From AC-37 sp036386455 (GTDB lineage: Bacteria; Actinomycetota; Thermoleophilia; Solirubrobacterales; Thermoleophilaceae), in NCBI GenBank assembly GCA_036386455.1, contig DASVVS010000118.1, forward strand, positions 1 to 47,572: a stretch of 47,572 nt of DNA. Reading direction: 5' to 3'. Under the pieces are notes generated by a model. That model did not search any database. It saw only the letters and a list, made by a program, of their open reading frames with translations, and was not told the DNA's origin. Positions 7,241-14,900 of this stretch are shown here, in pieces (positions within the stretch are counted from its first letter, which is position 1; the number at the start of each line of letters is the position of its first letter). Position numbers and translations under genes: made by a program.

Positions 7241-8870
7241 GCCGGTCGTAGACGAAGCGCTGCACGTCGTCGTGCAGGTGGTTCTGGATCAGGTCGACCT
7301 CCGAGATCGACTCCTTCGCGGAGCGAGCGAGCGACTCGTCGACCGCCATGCGCAGGTCGTCGAGCAGGTCGTCGCCGGCGCCCTCCAGGAACGGCACGCC
7401 GCGGAAGATCAGCTCCGGCGGCGCCACCGAGCGGCCGTCCTGCTCGGACACGGTCGCCACCACGATGAAGATCCCGTCCGCCGACAGCATCCGGCGGTCG
7501 CGCAGAGCGACGTCGTTCACGTCGCCCACCTCCATGCCGTCCACGAAGATCATCCCCGCCTGCTCGCGCTCGCCGAGCCGCGCGCCGGAGGAGTCGATCT
7601 CGAGCGGCACGCCGTTGGCCGCCACGAACCCGTTCTCGGCCGGCACGCCCAGCGTCTCCGCCAGCTCGCGGTGCAGCCGCATCCGCCGGTAGTCGCCGTG
7701 GAACGGCATCACGTAGCGCGGGTCGGTGAGGTTGATCATCATCTTCAGCTCCTCGGCGTAGCCGTGGCCGGACGCGTGGATCGGCGCGTCGCGCGCGGTC
7801 ACCACGTCGGCGCCGAGCTGGTAGATGCGGTTGATCGTCTCGTTCACGGCCCGCTCGTTGCCGGGGATCGGCGTGGCCGAGAACAGCACGGTGTCGCCCT
7901 CGCGCAGCTCCACCTGCGGGTGGTCGCCGTGGGCCATCCGGCGCAGCGCCGACAACGGCTCCCCCTGGCTGCCGGTCGAGATGACCACGATCTTGTGGTC
8001 CGGGAAGCTCTCGATCTCGCGCACGCCCACGAGCATCCCCTCCGGGATGTCGATGTGTCCGAGCCCGCGCGCGATGTTCACGTTCTTGCGCATCGAGCGG
8101 CCCACGAGCGCCACCTTGCGGCCGTCGGCGGCAGCGGCGTCCACCACCTGCTGCACGCGGTGCACGTTCGACGCGAAGCACGTGACCACCACCCGCCCGC
8201 GGCAGCGCGCGACCGCCTCCGTGAGGTGCGGGCCGATGCTCGACTCGGACAGCGCCACACCCGGGCGGTCGACGTTGGTCGAGTCGCCGCACAGCAGCAG
8301 CAGTCCGTCGCGGCCCAGCTCGGCGAGCCGCGCCATGTCGGCAGGATGCCCGTCGACCGGCGTCTGGTCGAACTTGTAGTCGCCGGTGATGAGCGCGGTG
8401 CCGAGCTCGCAGGTGATCGCCATCCCCATCGAGTCGGGGATCGAGTGCGAGAGCCGGATCGGCTCGACGCTGAAGGGCCCGGCGTCGAAGGTCTCCCCCG
8501 GCCCGACGTCCACGAGCCGCACGGAGTCGGCCAGCCGGTGCTCGTCGAGCTTCGAGCGCACGAGCCCGACCGTGAGCGGGCCGCCGTAGACCGGCGGGCT
8601 GTGGTCGGGCCCGATCTCGCGCAGCAGGAACGGCAGCGACCCGACGTGGTCCTCGTGCCCGTGCGTGAGCACGATCGCCTCGATGTCCTTCGCCCGGTCG
8701 CGCAGGTAGGCGAAGTCCGGCAGCACCAGGTCCACCCCGAGCTGGTCGGGCGTGGGGAACATGAGCCCGGTGTCGACCACCACGATCCGGTCCTCGTACT
8801 CGACCACGGTCATGTTCTTGCCGATCTCCCCCAGCCCGCCGAGGGGGAGGATGCGAAGCGTGCCGCTCAA
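7197..8870 (-). CDS. rnj: Ribonuclease J
   Basis: This 557-residue metallo-beta-lactamase/beta-CASP ribonuclease has a normal length for RNase J. The catalytic motif HGHEDH is at 70-75. Later motifs are GDYKFDQTP, GDSTNVDRPG and the beta-CASP/C-terminal HASGHG. RNase J combines 5'-3' exonuclease and endonuclease activity in mRNA turnover and rRNA maturation. It starts at TTG 8870 in a TTGA overlap with dapA, matching the dapA-rnj order of other actinobacteria, so translation should be coupled to dapA. Confidence 0.96.
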   Translation of the reverse strand: MSGTLRILPLGGLGEIGKNMTVVEYEDRIVVVDTGLMFPTPDQLGVDLVLPDFAYLRDRAKDIEAIVLTHGHEDHVGSLPFLLREIGPDHSPPVYGGPLTVGLVRSKLDEHRLADSVRLVDVGPGETFDAGPFSVEPIRLSHSIPDSMGMAITCELGTALITGDYKFDQTPVDGHPADMARLAELGRDGLLLLCGDSTNVDRPGVALSESSIGPHLTEAVARCRGRVVVTCFASNVHRVQQVVDAAAADGRKVALVGRSMRKNVNIARGLGHIDIPEGMLVGVREIESFPDHKIVVISTGSQGEPLSALRRMAHGDHPQVELREGDTVLFSATPIPGNERAVNETINRIYQLGADVVTARDAPIHASGHGYAEELKMMINLTDPRYVMPFHGDYRRMRLHRELAETLGVPAENGFVAANGVPLEIDSSGARLGEREQAGMIFVDGMEVGDVNDVALRDRRMLSADGIFIVVATVSEQDGRSVAPPELIFRGVPFLEGAGDDLLDDLRMAVDESLARSAKESISEVDLIQNHLHDDVQRFVYDRLKRRPMVLPVVVEV

Positions 8871-9718
8871 ACCGTGCTGAGGAGCCCGTAGCGCTCGAGC
8901 ATCGCCCGCACCTCGGCCTCCTCCTCCTCGGAGAGGTCGACCATCGGCAGGCGGAACCCGCCGACCTGGTGCCCGGCCATCCGCAGCGCCGCCTTTATCG
9001 GCATCGGGTTGGTGGTCACGGACAGGGCGCGGAACGCGTCCTCGAGCGAGGCGTGCAGCTCCTGGCGAGCGTCCGGCTCCTCCACGATCCGCTTCATCTC
9101 GTTGCCGAACAGGTGCGACGCGACGAGGATCCCGCCAGTGCCGCCCAGGTCCATCGTGCGCGCGAGCACGTCGTCGTTGCCGGCGAGCAGGTCGAGCCCG
9201 TCGATCGCCTCGAGGTTGTCGTTGTTGGCCTGCTTGACGGCCTGGACCTCGGGGATCGTCTGGGCGAGCTCGCGCAGCAGGTCGTTCGGCACGTCCACCA
9301 CGCACCGCGACGGGATGTTGTAGGCGATGATCGGCCTGTCCGTGGCCTCGGCCACCGCGCTGAAGTGGGCCACGATCCCGCGCGGGTTCGGCTTGTTGTA
9401 GTAGGGCGTGACGACCAGATGGGCGTGCACCCCGATCTCGGTGGCGCGCTCGGTCAGGTGGACCGTGTGGGCGGTGTCGTTCGAGCCGGTCCCGGCGATC
9501 ACGAGGGCGTCGCCGCACTCGGCCACCGCCAGCTCGAAGAGGCGGCACTTCTCCTCGTCGTCGAGCGTCGCGCCCTCGCCGGTGGTGCCCGCCACGACCA
9601 CCCCGTCCGACCCGTTGGCCAGCAGGAAGTGCATGAGCTCCACGGCCGCCGCCTCGTCGACGCGGCCATCGGCGTCGAACGGCGTGACCATGGCGGTGAG
9701 GACGCCTCCGATCGGCAT
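8867..9718 (-). CDS. dapA: 4-hydroxy-tetrahydrodipicolinate synthase
   Basis: This 283-residue TIM-barrel aldolase condenses pyruvate with aspartate semialdehyde, the first committed step to lysine and meso-diaminopimelate. Features are VAGTTGEGATL (the pyruvate-binding GTTGE), Tyr133 in AYNIPSR and the Schiff-base Lys162 in AVKQANN. The family more often has KEA or KDA at this point, so KQA is a mild variation. Lys/Tyr spacing and length are normal. It is upstream of and coupled to rnj. A TAACCT hexamer lies 6 nt before the ATG. Confidence 0.95.
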   Translation of the reverse strand: MPIGGVLTAMVTPFDADGRVDEAAAVELMHFLLANGSDGVVVAGTTGEGATLDDEEKCRLFELAVAECGDALVIAGTGSNDTAHTVHLTERATEIGVHAHLVVTPYYNKPNPRGIVAHFSAVAEATDRPIIAYNIPSRCVVDVPNDLLRELAQTIPEVQAVKQANNDNLEAIDGLDLLAGNDDVLARTMDLGGTGGILVASHLFGNEMKRIVEEPDARQELHASLEDAFRALSVTTNPMPIKAALRMAGHQVGGFRLPMVDLSEEEEAEVRAMLERYGLLSTV

Positions 9719-9724
9719 CGGGCG

Positions 9725-9751
9725 AGGTTACCGCGCTGACAGGCGGGTAAC
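9725..9751 (-). promoter_or_regulatory. dapA promoter with dyad
   Basis: The minus strand shows TAACCT (9730-9725), 6 nt before the dapA ATG, consistent with a leaderless start. GTTACC (9727-9732) and GGTAAC (9746-9751) form an inverted repeat with a 13-nt gap overlapping this element, a possible operator. No further evidence is available. Confidence 0.35.
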
Positions 9752-9792
9752 TGCCGCGGCGCCGCTTTTCCCGCGGCGTGAACGGCGCGTCA

Positions 9793-9809
9793 TAGAATTC
9801 CCCCCGCAA
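9793..9809 (+). promoter_or_regulatory. Probable -10 element upstream of the DUF3052-like gene
   Basis: TAGAAT at 9793-9798 stands 11 nt before the ATG at 9810. The leader would be only a few nucleotides and contains no Shine-Dalgarno. Confidence 0.35.
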
Positions 9810-10253
9810 ATGAGCACCGCCCACGTCGACTACAGCCACCGCTCGACCGTCCAGAAGCTGGGCATCCGCGAGGGCGACCGGGTCGAGGTCGCGGGCGACG
9901 TCGGGCCCGGCCTGCGGCGCGACGTGAAGGAGGTCACCGGCCGCGGCCTCGTCAAGAGCGGCGAGCTGGACGGCGCGATCGTGCTCGTCGAGTCCGTCGA
10001 GGAGGCCGAGGGCTGCCTCGATCGCTACCGCCCCCGGCTGCGCGACGACGGCTACCTCTGGCTGATCACCTGGAAGCGCGGCCACGACGCGTACATCAAC
10101 CAGATGCATCTGGTGCCCCCGGCCAAGGAGCGCGGCCTTATCGACAACAAGACCTGCTCCGTGGACGAGGAGCGCTCCGCGATCCGCTTCGTGGTGCCGC
10201 GCGCGCTGCGCCGCAAGGACGGCGACGGCGCGGCCGGGAACGGCAAGGGCTAG
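9810..10253 (+). CDS. DUF3052-like conserved hypothetical protein
   Basis: This is a 147-residue cytoplasmic protein. The start LGIREGDRVEVAG, the central LRDDGYLWLITWKRG strand and the C-terminal LIDNKTCSVDEERSAIRFVVPR match the pattern I know for DUF3052 proteins, which are widespread and uncharacterised. ATG 9810 is the first in-frame ATG after the promoter-like TAGAAT. It is divergent from dapA-rnj. The last 15 residues are a charged, glycine-rich tail. No function is assigned. Confidence 0.75.
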   Translation: MSTAHVDYSHRSTVQKLGIREGDRVEVAGDVGPGLRRDVKEVTGRGLVKSGELDGAIVLVESVEEAEGCLDRYRPRLRDDGYLWLITWKRGHDAYINQMHLVPPAKERGLIDNKTCSVDEERSAIRFVVPRALRRKDGDGAAGNGKG

Positions 10254-10265
10254 CCGCCCGGCCCG

Positions 10266-11375
10266 TCAGCGCGGCTTGCGCGCCGGGCCACGGGCCCCGC
10301 GCTTCCCGCAGGCGCTCTCCACGGGCGTGTAGTCGCCATCGGCGCGGGCGCGGTAGAGCTCGTGGCTCTCCACCACGTTCCCGCTCTGGGCCACGATCGG
10401 CGGCAGCATCACGCCGCCGTTCTCGTGGTAGTCGGGGTCCGGGTGGCCCGGGCGCACGCAGTTGGACTCGAAGCGGTTGCCGCGGCCGGTCAGGTTGTGC
10501 GACTCCGCGTTCCAGCGCACCACTGAGTTCGAGATCAGGTTCCCGCGCACGGTGTTGCGCGAGCTCGAGTTCGAGAAGATCACGCCGCTGCCATTGCCGT
10601 CGATCGTGTTGCGCAGCACGCTGACCCGGTGCGCCGACGGGTAGAGCTGCACGCCGCGGTCGGCGTTGCGGAAGATCACGTTGTCGCGGATCAGGCCCCC
10701 GACGGCGTCGACCACGTAGATGCCGTGGTGGTGGTTGGTCGGCGGGCGCAGGCCGCAGTCGTGGATGCGGTTGCGCTGGATCACGAAGCCGTCCGGGCGG
10801 CCGGTGCGCCAGGTCCGGACCGAGATGCAGATGCTCTTCGAGTGCGTGATGTCGCTGTCGGAGATGACCACGCCGGGGCCGTTGATGGTCGGGCTCGGCA
10901 GGCCCTTGCGCCCGTAGGAGCCGTCGAGCGCCAGGTCCACGAGCTTCGAGCGCCGCCCCTCCATCACGATCCGCCCGCGCCAGAGCGCCCGCTCGCCGGG
11001 CGAGCTGCGCAGCGTGACCTTGCGCTTGCGCACCAGCACCTCGGGCTGCGTGTAGGTGCCGCCGCGCAGGCAGCCGGTCTCGCCGGCGCGCAGCGCGCCG
11101 GCGAGCTTGCCGGGGCTGCGGACCGGGTCGCGCGGGGCGCCCGAGGCGCGGTCCCCGCCCCACGGCGCCGCCATCCGGTCGCAGATCCGCTCGGCCTTGG
11201 CCGACGGCGGCGCCGGGGCCGGCGCGGGAGCCGGCTTCGGCTCCTCCCGCGGGGGCTGTGACGGCGGCTGCTGCTGGGGCGGCGGGCCGGAGCCGGGATC
11301 GATGTCCGGGAGCCCGGGCACGAGCGGAGCGCCGAGCGCCAGGACGGCCACCACGATGAGCTTCAACCCTGCCAT
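10266..11375 (-). CDS. Secreted right-handed parallel beta-helix protein
   Basis: This 369-residue protein has an N-terminal signal segment (LKLIVVAVLALGAPLV), then a Pro-rich linker (PPPQQQPPSQPP... PAPAPAPAPP). The body, about 80-345, has repeating short strands with N and D turns: VVISDSDITHS, FVIQRNRIHDCG, GLIRDNVIFRNA, VSVLRNTIDGNG and RNTVRGNLISNS. This is the pectate-lyase/beta-helix (PbH1) pattern. ATG 11375 was chosen because it follows AGGAG and begins the signal peptide; an upstream in-frame GTG would bury it. It may be a polysaccharide lyase or a structural surface protein; no catalytic residues were identified. Confidence 0.82.
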   Translation of the reverse strand: MAGLKLIVVAVLALGAPLVPGLPDIDPGSGPPPQQQPPSQPPREEPKPAPAPAPAPPSAKAERICDRMAAPWGGDRASGAPRDPVRSPGKLAGALRAGETGCLRGGTYTQPEVLVRKRKVTLRSSPGERALWRGRIVMEGRRSKLVDLALDGSYGRKGLPSPTINGPGVVISDSDITHSKSICISVRTWRTGRPDGFVIQRNRIHDCGLRPPTNHHHGIYVVDAVGGLIRDNVIFRNADRGVQLYPSAHRVSVLRNTIDGNGSGVIFSNSSSRNTVRGNLISNSVVRWNAESHNLTGRGNRFESNCVRPGHPDPDYHENGGVMLPPIVAQSGNVVESHELYRARADGDYTPVESACGKRGARGPARKPR

Positions 11376-11445
11376 GCGTCTCCTGTGGACGACATCCGTG
11401 TCTCCGTGCCAGAGGGTACCCGGGAGTGACGCACGTCCCACTCGT

Positions 11446-11473
11446 TTCGACTTGGTTCGAATATGGTCGAACC
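11446..11473 (+). promoter_or_regulatory. Inverted repeat and -10 element abutting the GNAT gene start
   Basis: GGTTCGA (11454-11460) and TCGAACC (11467-11473) form a perfect 7-bp inverted repeat with a 6-bp spacer, ending exactly at the ATG. Another TTCGA lies at 11446-11450, so TTCGA-type cores recur about every 10-11 bp, one helical turn. TATGGT (11462-11467) inside the repeat is 6 nt before the ATG and could be the -10 of a leaderless promoter. A protein bound here would block transcription. Confidence 0.55.
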
Positions 11474-11977
11474 ATGCTGGTCAGACTTCAAGACGGACTA
11501 AGGGTCGTCATCCGGGAGATCCGGCCCTCCGACCGCGGGCTCCTCGAGCACAGCCGCGAGCGCTACTCGGACGAGAGCATGCGCCGCCGCTTCCTCGGCC
11601 CCAAGCCGCGCCTGACCAGCACCGAGCTGCGCTACCTCACCGAGGTGGACGGCACCGACCACTACGCGATCGTGGCCGTGCCGGTCGACGACCTCGGCTC
11701 GATCGTCGCCGTGGCCCGCTGGGTCCGGTTGGCCGGCGACCCGACCACGGCCGAGGCGGCGATCATCGTGGCCGACGAGCTTCAGGGCCACGGCCTGGGC
11801 AAGCGCCTCGCCCACGAGCTGGCCGACGCCGCCCGCGACCGCGGCATCCGCCGCTTCACCGCCTCGATGCTGACCGACAACAGGGCCGCGCTCGCGCTCA
11901 TGCGCACGCTCGGCGACCGGCTCGACTCCCACTACGAGGAGGGCTACCGTGAGGTGGCCACGGAGATCGCGGCCTAG
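11474..11977 (+). CDS. GNAT-family N-acetyltransferase
   Basis: This 167-residue acetyltransferase starts at MLVRLQDGL. The acetyl-CoA loop is DELQGHGLGKRLAHELAD (motif A, Q/RxxGxG/A), followed by GIRRFTASMLTDNRAALALMRTLG (motif B). The opening VVIREIRPSDRGLL... YSDESMRRRFLGPK resembles the acetyltransferase domains regulated with, or fused to, acyl-CoA synthetases (Pat/YfiQ-like). Protein lysine acetylation is therefore possible, but small-molecule substrates cannot be excluded. An in-frame GTG at 11426 is rejected because it would run through the promoter and inverted repeat. Confidence 0.88.
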   Translation: MLVRLQDGLRVVIREIRPSDRGLLEHSRERYSDESMRRRFLGPKPRLTSTELRYLTEVDGTDHYAIVAVPVDDLGSIVAVARWVRLAGDPTTAEAAIIVADELQGHGLGKRLAHELADAARDRGIRRFTASMLTDNRAALALMRTLGDRLDSHYEEGYREVATEIAA

Positions 11978-11986
11978 CCGTTCCCG

Positions 11987-14900
11987 CTAGGGCGGGCAGC
12001 TTCCAGCCCGCGGCGTGACCTCGACGCACACGTGGAAGCGTCCGTTCGAGCCCGTCTCGTAGGCGAGGGCGTTCGCGTTCGCGCGCAGGAAGGAGGACAG
12101 CTCGCCGCCCTGGACGCGGTTCTCCTGGATCGGCACGCCGCGGACGATCGCGCCGGCGCCGCCCTCGAGGGAGGAGGCGAACGGGTACTCGTCACAGCTC
12201 GTGAGGTCGCCCTCGCTGCGCGCGCCGGTCTTCGGGTCGAGCACCCCGTCGGGCGGGCCGGGCTTGCGGCCGTTGTAGAAGAGCTTCCCGCCGCAGGCGG
12301 CCTTGCGGTTCTCGGTCGAGACGCTCTTCCTCTCCTTGCTCGAGAAGGGCGCGTAGACCAGGGTCGCGGGCGCGCCGCCGGGATAGAGCTCGTAGTCGCG
12401 CGTGGTCTTCCCGACGGTCACCGCGGGGGTCCGCGTGAATGGGTCCGTGCGCGAGATGGCTGCCGCGATGTTCGCCGCTATGCATGGCGTGGTCGAGCGC
12501 TTCACCGTGAGGACCGGCAGGTCGCTTGCCGCCGGGGGCGCGGGCGGCGGGGCCGATCCGAGCCCGGGGCTCAGCGTCGCGATCGCCTTGCAGCCCTGCA
12601 CGTCTCTCTGGATCTCCACCGCCGAGGCCGCCGCCCTCGGCGTGCCCGGTGCGACCGGCTTCGGCCGCGCGGCGGGGGCGGGGCGCGGTTCGGCGGGGGC
12701 ACGGCGCGCGCTCGGCGCGCCCTCCACCACCACGGCGCCCTTCGAGCAGTCGCCCACCCGCGGTCCGCTGCCGTTGGCGAGCACGGCGTATGGCACGTAG
12801 CGCCCGGGCGCCACGCCTGCGGTGTTCCACTTGAGCTTCCAGGCGCCCTTGCTGACCTTCACCCGCGAAGCCAGCAGCGTGCCCGGCGACTCCGGCACCA
12901 GCTCGCCGCCGCGCTTGACGCACGCGGCGCTCGCGGCGTACACCGACACCGCGGCCTTCTTGGACCCGTCCGCCAGCTTGCCCGCGAGCGTGACGCTCGG
13001 CTTGGCGGGGGTCGCCCGGAGCGTCTTGCCCTTGGCCGGCGCCGTGACCTTCAGCCGCGGCAGCGGCTGATTGCCGGAGGCCTGGAAGCGGTAGGAGCCC
13101 GCCTTCACGCCGTCCACCTGCGCGGACCAGCGCCCCTTCGGGGGCTCGGGTAGGTACACGGACAGCGCGCCCGGCGTGCGGCTGCGCACCACGAAGATCC
13201 GCGCGGCCAGCTTGCGGTCGAGCTTCCGCCCGCTCGCCGGCTTGACCGAGAGCGCCGGATCGCCGCCCTTGCGCGCGGTCGCGACGATCCGCATCCCGCC
13301 CGGAGCGGTGAGCGTCAGCTTGGGCGCGCCGCTCTTCGCGTCGACCACCACCATCGTCTGGGACTGGCCCGCCGGGATCGAGAACGCGTGTTTCCGCGAC
13401 TTCTTCTTCGCGGCGCCCGTGACGCGGTTCGAGCGCGCCGCCCCGAGCGTGTACCCGTCGACGTTCTCCTCCGTGTAGTGCCCGTTGCGGTCGATGAAGA
13501 TCGAGCGCCGCACCGACTCGTCGCGGTCGCCGAAGATGCTGCGCACCTTGAGCGTCGCCTCGAGCCGGCCCTTGACTCCCAGGGTGCTCTTCCCGGCCGG
13601 CGTGGCGAAGCGGCCGATCTCGGCGTAGAGGCTGCCGCTGCCCTGGATGTCCGGCAGGAGCCACCCGCTCGTGCCCGCCGAAAGCGTGCCGTTGGCGGCC
13701 GCGTCGAGGTAGGTCTCCCCGCCGGAGCTCACGATGCTCCCGAGCGCCTCGAGGCGCAGGTCGGCACGGGCGCGGAAGAAGCGCCCGCCGTAGTCGACGT
13801 CCGCCTCCGCGGCTCCTGAGAGGAAGACCCCGGTCCCCGGCCGCTGCGCTAGGTGCGTGCGGCTGAGGGCGTCGCAGACGGCGTCCGGCTCGGCCACCAG
13901 CCGGGCGCAGATCTCCCCGTACGCGCGGATGTAGCCGAAGATCGTCGCGTTCTTGAACCCGACGGCGAAGTTGCCGTTGGTCGACGCGGTGGCGGAGATA
14001 TCGCCGGTGAAGGCGAACCCGTTGTCGGCGAGCGTCTCGATCCCGGCGCGCAGGCCGAACGTGTAGCTCACGCCGTGGATCGTCCCGTCGGCGTCGCGCC
14101 GCGGGTTGTCCTGGGTGCTCTCGACGGAGCCGCTGAGGCCCGTCAGCGCGAGCCCGGTCTGCCCGAGCGGGATCCGCCGGTCGGTGGTGATCGACAGCCT
14201 CGCCTTGTGGAGGAAGGCGGCGTTCCCGCACGGACCCGGCGCCGGGGTGCACTCGATCGATTCCACCTCGACCTCCGCCCCGGCCTCGAACAGCGGCCGC
14301 GTCCCGCCCTCGATCCGGACCTCCCCGAGCCCCTTCAGGCTGAACCCGCCGCCGGGCTTGAAGACGAAGCCGAGGTCCGCCTTGACCTTCGCCCGGCCGG
14401 CGAAGGTGAACTCGACCACGCCGCGAGCGCTCTCGACCCCGAGCTCGTGGGTGGTGGAGTCCCAGGTCAGGCCCGTCGCCTCGAGCGTCGCGCCGCCGAG
14501 GTACGGCGGCAGTGTCAGCTTCGCCTTCCGGATCGAGATCCCGTTGGGCGTGAGCCGCGCCTCCTCGAAGCTCGCGGTCATGTCGCCGATCGTTATCTCA
14601 GCCCCCGTGAGCTCGCCGCTCACTCCGCCCGGGCCGACTTCGAGGTTCCTGCCGCTCAGCGCCGCGCCGCCCATCAGCCCCGGCAGGCCGACCTCGAACT
14701 CGCCGGCCTTCAGCCCCTCGGCCGAGAACTGGACGGCGCTGGCCTCGAGGGAGAGCTTGTCGAAGAGGTCGAGCTGGACGCCGCCGGCGCTGCCGCGGAA
14801 GCCCTCGCCCACGTGCAGGTCCTCCACCAGTCCCTGCGTCTTGAAGCGCGGCACGTCGAACCAGCCGGTCCCGATCCTCAGCCCGTCGTGGTCGAGCGTG

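Noticed and set aside
7272..8891. 539-codon plus-strand open frame opposite RNase J
   Set aside because: Shadow of the rnj codons; no family features.
11451..11473. GGTTCGAAT segment resembling a tRNA T-arm
   Set aside because: No acceptor, D or anticodon stems can be built around it, and the dyad ends exactly at a gene start, so an operator is the better reading.
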